Shown: in pieces, positions 59,264 to 64,000 of the stretch | Layout: each line of letters opens with the position of its first letter | Position numbering within the stretch: position 1 is the first letter of the stretch | Notes under the pieces: model-generated | Database searches by the model: none | What the model saw: only the letters and a program-made list of their open reading frames with translations | What the model was told of the DNA's origin: nothing | Translations under genes and position numbers: made by a program | Source: Bacillota bacterium | Lineage (GTDB): Bacteria; Bacillota; Clostridia; Lachnospirales; Lachnospiraceae | DNA: 64,000 nucleotides | Assembly (NCBI GenBank): GCA_023414355.1 | Contig: JAEZOB010000017.1 | Coordinates: 62,001-126,000, forward strand | Direction: 5' to 3'

Positions 59264-59920
59264 ATGAAAGTTTTTGAGATACCAGTGAACACGGTGGTCG
59301 AGCTAAAATTCTATTATATGGGAATTAGGTATAAAGTGGGTGTTGGCCTGCTTTATCAGTATGGGAATACAGTTTATGTGTCTGCACTGAAAAGTTCGGG
59401 TAAGACAGTTCCGGCTTCTAAGCTTCGCAATGTCACTCTTGTCTACCGGACCAATGCCGGAATGTATACCTTCCATAATGTGAATATCAGGTCCTTATCC
59501 CTAAACGGGCAGAAGCTATATGCCGTACAGTCAGATAAGGAGGCTCAGGTCACCAACCATAGAAAGTCATATCGACTTTATCTGGGAGCCAATATTGTAG
59601 CAAGGATCATCAAGGATGACGGAACAGAAGAAGAGCTTCAGTGTATCCTAAAGGATATCAGTGCTACCGGTATGGGTATTCTGAGTCGTCATAAGGTGGA
59701 AGAGTCCGCAAAGATAGAGATATCTTTTAGATTATATAACAATAAAGAAACATTAATCGGGTTTATTGCCCGAGTGGACGAGTTCAAGAATGGAACCGGT
59801 TATCTGTATGGCTGTGAATTTGAACAACCAAATGAAACCATTGGAAAATATGTGGCACAACAGGTGGATAAGCTGATCAATTCAAAAGAGGAGAGGCTTA
59901 GTACCCAGCAAAGCATGTAA
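59264..59920 (+). CDS. PilZ-domain (c-di-GMP receptor) protein
   Basis: 218 residues from ATG 59264 (GGGAAGG upstream); the longer frame adds an unrelated 25-residue start. The N-terminal YcgR/YpfB-like beta domain is at about 1-100. The PilZ domain begins with R-K-S-Y-R (RxxxR, about 100) and has D-I-S-A-T-G-M-G (D-x-S-x-x-G, about 132), both needed for c-di-GMP binding. Members slow flagellar motors or control cellulose or surface attachment. It suggests this organism is motile, in line with the chemoreceptor gene. Confidence 0.85.
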   Translation: MKVFEIPVNTVVELKFYYMGIRYKVGVGLLYQYGNTVYVSALKSSGKTVPASKLRNVTLVYRTNAGMYTFHNVNIRSLSLNGQKLYAVQSDKEAQVTNHRKSYRLYLGANIVARIIKDDGTEEELQCILKDISATGMGILSRHKVEESAKIEISFRLYNNKETLIGFIARVDEFKNGTGYLYGCEFEQPNETIGKYVAQQVDKLINSKEERLSTQQSM

Positions 59921-59963
59921 AGTATGCTGTAACATAACATCATGATATTGGCGAAATACAGTT

Positions 59964-60005
59964 AAGCAGTTACCGGAGCTTGTTTATGCGGTAACTGCTT
60001 TTTTG
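59964..60005 (+). terminator. terminator after the PilZ gene
   Basis: AAGCAGTTACCG (59964-59975) pairs perfectly with CGGTAACTGCTT (59989-60000), followed by TTTTT. Confidence 0.88.
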
Positions 60006-60093
60006 TTGCAACTAGTCGAAGCTCTTTCCCGGCTCTTTTTAATGATATTCTAATCTCTTCATAGTTGACATTAATCGGGGTTGATGATATATT

Positions 60094-60336
60094 TGTGATA
60101 TCAAAATGATATCACATTGATACACGCTTCATAAAATATCTGTGAAACAGATATTTCGTGAATACATGCTTCAGAAATGCCTATGAAACAGATATTTCGT
60201 GAATATATGCTTCAAAAATGTCAGTGAAGTTGACATTTGGAATGCAAGCTATAAAAATGTCTACGAAGCAGATATCTCGCGAATACGCGATACAAAGTAT
60301 TCAGGTGCTGATATTCTGTATACGCGATACATAAAG
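60094..60336 (+). repeat. tandem array of ~41-bp hairpin units before the SPFH gene
   Basis: A leading palindrome TGTGATATC/GATATCACA (60094-60116) is followed by units starting at 60119, 60160, 60201, 60240 and 60281 (38-41 bases each, beginning GA(A)TA...GCTTC) and a partial unit at 60319. Most units contain a hairpin. In the unit at 60119 the arms are AAATATCTG/CAGATATTT; in that at 60201 they are AAATGTCA/TGACATTT, so sequence changed while pairing was kept. The array ends at the GAGGAGG ribosome site of the SPFH gene. Confidence 0.75.
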
Positions 60337-60350
60337 AGGAGGATTGTTAT

Positions 60351-61370
60351 ATGAGCGATGAAAATACTTATGAAATGAAAAATATTACTGAGAAGGAGAT
60401 CAAGCCTTTCAGCGGAGGACTCATGCTCCTGATTGAGCTGCTGGCATTTATAGTAGCTATTCTGTCTATGATTTTTGGACCGATGCTTATTGTAAAAGGG
60501 ATGGAGGTTGTGGGCGGTATTCTGCTCGTGTTTGGTATTATCTTATTATTCGTAGCTTTGACCCTGCTCGGTGGCTTCCATATTCTGAATCCAAATGAAG
60601 CTTTGGTTTTGACTCTGTTTGGTAAGTACTATGGAACGATCAAGAAGGAAGGTTTTTACTACACCAACCCTTTTGCAGCTGGATTTAACCCGACAAATAA
60701 GCTTCCGGCAGTCAATGCAACCGTAGCGGCAGGTACCGCAGGAACCAACGCTCAGATTACGGCACAGACCACTTATTCCAAAAAGATTTCTACAAAAACA
60801 CAGACACTTAATAATGAGAAGCAGAAAGTGAATGATGTTTTAGGAAACCCGATCATTATCGGAGCTATCGTGATTTGGAGAGTATCAGATCCCACGAAGG
60901 CCGTATTCAATGTGGAAAATTATAAGACCTTTTTATCCATACAATGTGATTCAACAATTCGTAATATTGCCAGACTATATCCATATGATACTATGGAAGA
61001 CGATGCAGATGAGAAGACACTCCGTGGCAGCAGCCAGGAAATTGCGGAAAGCATGAAGCAGGAGCTTCAGCAGAGAGTCAGCGAAGCAGGTCTGGAGATT
61101 AAGGAAGTAAGAATTACACATCTGTCCTATTCCGAGGAGATTGCAGCAGCCATGCTGCAAAGACAGCAGGCAGTTGCCATCATCGCAGCCCGCCAGAAGA
61201 TCGTTGAGGGTGCGGTAAGTATGGTCAAGATGGCGATTGATCAGCTTGGGGAAGAGGAAATCGTAGTGCTGGATGAGGAAAGAAAAGCAGCTATGGTTAG
61301 TAACCTGCTGGTTGTGCTTTGTGGTAATAAGGATGCTCAACCGATTATTAACAGTGGCACCATCTATTAA
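60351..61370 (+). CDS. SPFH/Band 7 (prohibitin-like) membrane protein
   Basis: 339 residues. Two hydrophobic segments at about 22-50 and 55-75, then F-H-I-L-N-P-N-E-A-L-V-L-T-L-F-G-K-Y-Y-G-T-I-K-x-E-G-F-Y, the SPFH entry motif. The domain body (I-I-I-G-A-I-V-I-W-R-V-S-D-P-T-K-A-V-F) extends to a helical C-terminal part with A-A-M-L-Q-R-Q-Q-A-V-A-I-I-A-A-R. Such proteins form membrane microdomain scaffolds and hold proteases or other partners. GAGGAGG precedes the ATG. The next gene starts 18 bases later and encodes a small coiled-coil/RHH protein, a pairing I recall from other clostridia. Confidence 0.88.
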   Translation: MSDENTYEMKNITEKEIKPFSGGLMLLIELLAFIVAILSMIFGPMLIVKGMEVVGGILLVFGIILLFVALTLLGGFHILNPNEALVLTLFGKYYGTIKKEGFYYTNPFAAGFNPTNKLPAVNATVAAGTAGTNAQITAQTTYSKKISTKTQTLNNEKQKVNDVLGNPIIIGAIVIWRVSDPTKAVFNVENYKTFLSIQCDSTIRNIARLYPYDTMEDDADEKTLRGSSQEIAESMKQELQQRVSEAGLEIKEVRITHLSYSEEIAAAMLQRQQAVAIIAARQKIVEGAVSMVKMAIDQLGEEEIVVLDEERKAAMVSNLLVVLCGNKDAQPIINSGTIY

Positions 61371-61388
61371 TCGTAAAGGTCGGAGGAT

Positions 61389-61664
61389 ATGGAAGAGAAG
61401 CTGGATGTGAAGGAAGAACAATTGAAAGCAAGGCTAAATAGTCTGCATAGGATGGAACAAGAAATTCTAGAGAGAGAAAAGTTACTGAAGGATAAGGAAA
61501 AGTCGAAGAAGCAGATACTTCTTCGGCTTTCTCCCAGTTTATGGAATGAGTTGGCTTCCTGGGCTGAGGAGGATTTCAGGTCCATTAACAGTCAGATAGA
61601 GTATCTTCTGACGGAGTGTATCAGTAAAAGAAAAAGAACTAACAAGGATAACACTGAGAAATAA
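61389..61664 (+). CDS. Arc-like ribbon-helix-helix protein with coiled-coil N-terminus
   Basis: 91 residues. Residues 1-42 are a charged coiled coil (K-E-E-Q-L-K-A-R-L-N-S-L...). Residues ~43-80 carry an Arc-type motif (I-L-L-R-L-S-P-S-L-W-N-E-L-A-S-W-A-E-E-D-F-R-S-I-N-S-Q-I-E-Y-L-L), where the strand and two helices of a ribbon-helix-helix dimer can be seen. The N-Q/S-Q-I-E-Y-L-L end is typical of Arc-like proteins in Firmicutes. It lies in an operon with the SPFH gene, so it may regulate it or be anchored by it. GGAGG is close (about 3 bases) to the ATG. Confidence 0.75.
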   Translation: MEEKLDVKEEQLKARLNSLHRMEQEILEREKLLKDKEKSKKQILLRLSPSLWNELASWAEEDFRSINSQIEYLLTECISKRKRTNKDNTEK

Positions 61665-61855
61665 ATAGAGAAATAAATAGAGAATTAAATAGAGAAATAG
61701 CAGAGAGTAACAAAGAGTAACAAAGAATAGCAGAAAGTAGTAGTGATTTACAGAGAATGGCAAAGAGAAACAGGGACTAGCAGAGATTAGTAGATATTTA
61801 GCAGAGACTAGCAGAGACTAGCAGAGACTAGCAGAGACTAGTAGAGATTAGCAAT
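61664..61855 (+). repeat. purine-rich minisatellite, 10-12 bp units
   Basis: AATAGAGAAAT-like units (about 61,664-61,700) grade into AGAGAGTAACAA-like units and end in four exact tandem copies of GCAGAGACTA (61801-61840) plus a variant (61841-61850). The period of 10 runs through all three frames and meets stop codons, so it is not coding. It fills the space between the RHH gene and the next TetR gene. Confidence 0.75.
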
Positions 61856-61889
61856 GAAAGCAGAAAAATAATGGGAGGCAGGTATCGCT

Positions 61890-62468
61890 ATGTCAGATTC
61901 GCTGATTACCAAGAAGGCCATCGCAAGCGGAATGAAGGAGCTTACAAGAAAAAAAAGCTTTGATAAGATCACAGTATCAGATATTACACAGGCCTGTGGA
62001 TTAAACCGCCAGACCTTCTATTATCATTTTCAAGATAAGTTTGAGCTGGTAGATTGGATTTATTACAATGAAACCATCTCTATTATCTATCAACTAAATT
62101 ATGATAACTGGAACGACAAGGTTTTGGAGATGCTGATCAAGATTAAAGCGGAAGACTATTTTTATATGAATACCTTAAGGGCCTCTGTCGGGAACGAATT
62201 TCGGGAATATCTGTTTCGGGTTACGATGGAATTTTTTTGTGATTTAATCGGAAAAGTTGCCGAGAATACAGATATGGGAGAAGAAGAAATTAGATTTATC
62301 GCAGAATTCTATGCTTTTGGAATTGTAGGGGTTATCATTTCCTGGGCACAGAAGGGTATGAAGGAAACCCCGGAATACATAACAGAACAGCTTAAAAACC
62401 TTGTCAATGGTACAGAAAGGTTTGCTTCTCTCAGATATCAGATGAGAAACTCAAATGATAAAAATTAA
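61890..62468 (+). CDS. TetR-family regulator, DhaS/YhgE-neighbour type
   Basis: 192 residues. HTH: F-D-K-I-T-V-S-D-I-T-Q-A-C-G-L-N-R-Q-T-F-Y-Y-H-F-Q-D-K, and a C-terminal domain of the dihydroxyacetone kinase regulator-like type (W-I-Y-Y-N-E near residue 50; F-A-F-G-I-V-G-V-I-I-S-W at the end). TetR proteins of this branch often control YhgE/Pip membrane protein genes; one begins at 62,950, and a 9-bp-arm palindrome lies before it. GGGAGG precedes the ATG. Confidence 0.85.
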   Translation: MSDSLITKKAIASGMKELTRKKSFDKITVSDITQACGLNRQTFYYHFQDKFELVDWIYYNETISIIYQLNYDNWNDKVLEMLIKIKAEDYFYMNTLRASVGNEFREYLFRVTMEFFCDLIGKVAENTDMGEEEIRFIAEFYAFGIVGVIISWAQKGMKETPEYITEQLKNLVNGTERFASLRYQMRNSNDKN

Positions 62469-62707
62469 TGCAAGAAGCCGGTCAGAAAGATTTCACGTGC
62501 TCCGACAGCATCTCCTTTTCTACATAATTCCAGAAGGATCTGAGACATTTCATTCTGTTGCTTCTTGTTGAGCTTTCCGGGGTAGGTGGTGAGGCCGAGC
62601 TCTAAGAGATTTCGCGCACACCGCTCAGGAGATTTCTGCATTCTGGCAAGAGTAATATCTAGAGCTGCGATAATAGCAGCTTTTTTTAGCTTCATTTCCA
62701 GAAGCAT
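62465..62707 (-). CDS. small protein of unknown function
   Basis: 80 residues from the ATG at 62707, with AGGAGGTG 6 bases upstream on the minus strand, a strong ribosome site that supports a real gene. It is helical and basic (L-K-K-A-A-I-I-A-A-L-D-I-T-L-A-R-M-Q-K-S-P-E-R-C-A-R-N-L...), with two amphipathic parts joined by a Gly/Pro turn. No family recognised. Its end overlaps the end of the convergent TetR gene by 4 bases. Confidence 0.6.
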   Translation of the reverse strand: MLLEMKLKKAAIIAALDITLARMQKSPERCARNLLELGLTTYPGKLNKKQQNEMSQILLELCRKGDAVGAREIFLTGFLH

Positions 62708-62808
62708 AGGAAACACCTCCTAACGAATTGGGTTTTAATATCAAGGGCCATTTCGGTGATACTGATTGACCTATTCATTATTTTAGTAGTTATCTGAGTT
62801 TCTTCCTA

Positions 62809-62832
62809 TAGACAAAAGTTCATTTTTGTCTA
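62809..62832. promoter_or_regulatory. palindromic operator before the YhgE/Pip gene
   Basis: TAGACAAAA (62809-62817) and TTTTGTCTA (62824-62832) are perfect 9-bp arms around a 6-base centre. It lies between the small minus-strand gene and the YhgE/Pip gene and is a good binding site candidate for the TetR protein at 61,890. The related half-site TGTCTAA recurs at about 62,884. Confidence 0.55.
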
Positions 62833-62949
62833 AAAATCCAACAATACTAATTCGGTGTCAAAAAAAACGACAATGAAATAATAGTGTCTAAATACTTTAT
62901 GTTTTTCCCGTGCTATACTTCCGTTTATCAAAAACGAGGAGTGAAGCAA

Positions 62950-64000
62950 ATGAAAAACAAACAGATTAAGAGAATAATCATAGGAACTGCCGTAATAGTG
63001 GCTATTGTCATCATACCGCTTCTATATAGCTACCTTTATCTTGGGGCATTCTGGGATCCATATTCAAGGCTGGAGTCCCTTCCCGTAGCGGTAGTAAACA
63101 ACGATCAGGGAGCCTTGATTAATGATGAAGAACGGAATGTCGGACAGGAGATGTGTGACAAACTAGCCGATGAGGCAGAGTTAAAATTCATTTTTACTGA
63201 TGAAGCAACTGCGAAGGCAGGTACTGAGGGCTCTGACTATTATGCTATGGTAGTGATACCGGAAGATTTCTCTTCTAATATCGCATCAGCAAGTACCACG
63301 GATAAGCATACAGCAACCATAAAGTTTTCTGCCAATGAGAAGAGAAATTATCTGGCAAGTCAGATCCTGAGCAGAGCGGTGCTTGAGATTGAAGAGTCTG
63401 TCCGTGACGATGTAAACAGTGAGATCGTAGCACATCTGGCAGATACCATCAATGAGGTGCCGGATCAGATGACAGAGCTTCAGGATGGATTGAAACAATT
63501 ATCCGATGGTTCTTCAGATTTAAAAGATGGTTCTGCAGATTTGGCAGAGGGTACACAGGAATTTCAAGATAAGATGGTAGAGTATCAGAAGGGTGTTACT
63601 AAACTTACAGATGGTTCAACAGCCCTTGTCACAGGTACAGTAAGCCTGGATGACGGTATCGACAGATTGTTATCCGGTGCCAATCAGCTGTCAGCTTCTA
63701 CTGAGAATATCGGAAAATTATCCGAAGGTGCTAAGAATCTTGCGGCCGGCGCAAGTGCATTAAATGCCGGACTGCAGCAATATACCACAGGCGTCGATAC
63801 ATTGATAGCTTCTGTCAATACGACAAGCGAATTCTTAAAGACTTATGTTACCAAGGTTAATCCTTCAATCATGAAGGATCAGGTATTTGCGGGTTTCATT
63901 AGGAAGCTTTCCGATCCTAAGAATGCTGAAAGTATAGCAACACTGCAAGCAGCAAGTACAAAGCTGAAAGCTGCTTCACAACAAATCGCCGATGGAACAG
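62950..64000 (+). CDS. YhgE/Pip-family membrane protein, cut by window end
   Basis: About 350 residues are visible, with no stop before the window end; full members have 700-900. It has an N-terminal membrane segment (about 10-32; I-I-I-G-T-A-V-I-V-A-I-V-I-I-P-L-L-Y), then S-L-P-V-A-V-V-N-N-D-Q-G-A, Y-Y-A-M-V-V-I-P-E-D-F-S. From about residue 170 the heptad-like repeats L-x-D-G-x-x-x-L/G-A-x-x-L typical of the family appear (L-S-D-G-S-S-D-L-K-D-G-S-A-D-L-A-E-G-T). The C-terminal ABC-2-type membrane domain lies outside. Members include phage-infection proteins and export components for type VII effectors. GAGGAG before the ATG. Confidence 0.87.
   Translation, partial: MKNKQIKRIIIGTAVIVAIVIIPLLYSYLYLGAFWDPYSRLESLPVAVVNNDQGALINDEERNVGQEMCDKLADEAELKFIFTDEATAKAGTEGSDYYAMVVIPEDFSSNIASASTTDKHTATIKFSANEKRNYLASQILSRAVLEIEESVRDDVNSEIVAHLADTINEVPDQMTELQDGLKQLSDGSSDLKDGSADLAEGTQEFQDKMVEYQKGVTKLTDGSTALVTGTVSLDDGIDRLLSGANQLSASTENIGKLSEGAKNLAAGASALNAGLQQYTTGVDTLIASVNTTSEFLKTYVTKVNPSIMKDQVFAGFIRKLSDPKNAESIATLQAASTKLKAASQQIADGT

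Noticed and set aside
60094..60336. A CRISPR array
   Set aside because: Units are contiguous and similar throughout, with no unique spacers and no cas genes.

Overview
The window looks like chromosomal DNA of a low-GC anaerobic Firmicute, most likely a Lachnospiraceae (Lachnoclostridium/Anaerocolumna-like). Pointers to this are AGGAGG-type ribosome binding sites, two-subunit L-serine dehydratase, butyrate kinase, SPFH and YhgE/Pip proteins, soluble iron-sulfur flavoprotein modules and many TetR regulators. No complete RNA gene, intact insertion sequence, CRISPR array or replication origin was found.

Region 1 (1-4,850) is the right end of an AT-rich genomic island. It holds a truncated gene, a broken DUF429 gene, a Septu-like ATPase/HNH pair and a HEPN-motif protein. 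It ends at 4,800-4,848 in a sequence identical in layout to the 3' half of a tRNA-Leu gene, the expected attR of an integrase that targets tRNA-Leu. Region 2 (4,850-8,050) carries an XRE regulator with a membrane protein, a DUF5131 gene, and a graveyard of gene fragments that includes a collapsed group II intron.

Region 3 (8,090-37,650) is a large catabolic locus and the most interesting part. It encodes: a fumarate-reductase-like flavoprotein with a two-gene electron-input module; an AraC regulator fused to a degenerate GH39 domain; a thiolase, a DUF35 protein, an acyl carrier protein, a phosphotransacetylase and a butyrate kinase; two AcpS-type phosphopantetheinyl transferases; a ribose/xylose-type ABC importer; an FMN reductase; two Gfo/Idh/MocA oxidoreductases; four xylose-isomerase-like TIM barrels; and three DUF6379 proteins, the beta subunit family of C-glycoside deglycosidases. 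A membrane protein and a chemoreceptor follow. I infer import of a glycoside, oxidation of its sugar, cleavage of the sugar-aglycone bond, reduction of the aglycone, and thiolytic removal of an acyl group onto an ACP or CoA, from which ATP is recovered through acyl phosphate.

Region 4 (37,690-43,500) holds a DMT exporter, then on the minus strand a LytTR regulator, a protein with eight KYGYPC-like repeats, and a radical SAM/SPASM/TPR enzyme. The repeat protein and the enzyme look like an undescribed RiPP-type precursor and maturase. A TetR/flavodoxin-type divergent pair with paired operators follows.

Region 5 (43,500-64,000) is a mixed housekeeping and accessory region: several TetR genes, a hydrolase, serine uptake and deamination (sdaAB-sdaAA-sstT), two paralogous TetR plus CrtI-like flavoprotein modules, CapA, GNAT, DUF368, PilZ, an SPFH/ribbon-helix-helix pair preceded by an array of tandem hairpins, and the start of a YhgE/Pip gene cut by the window end.
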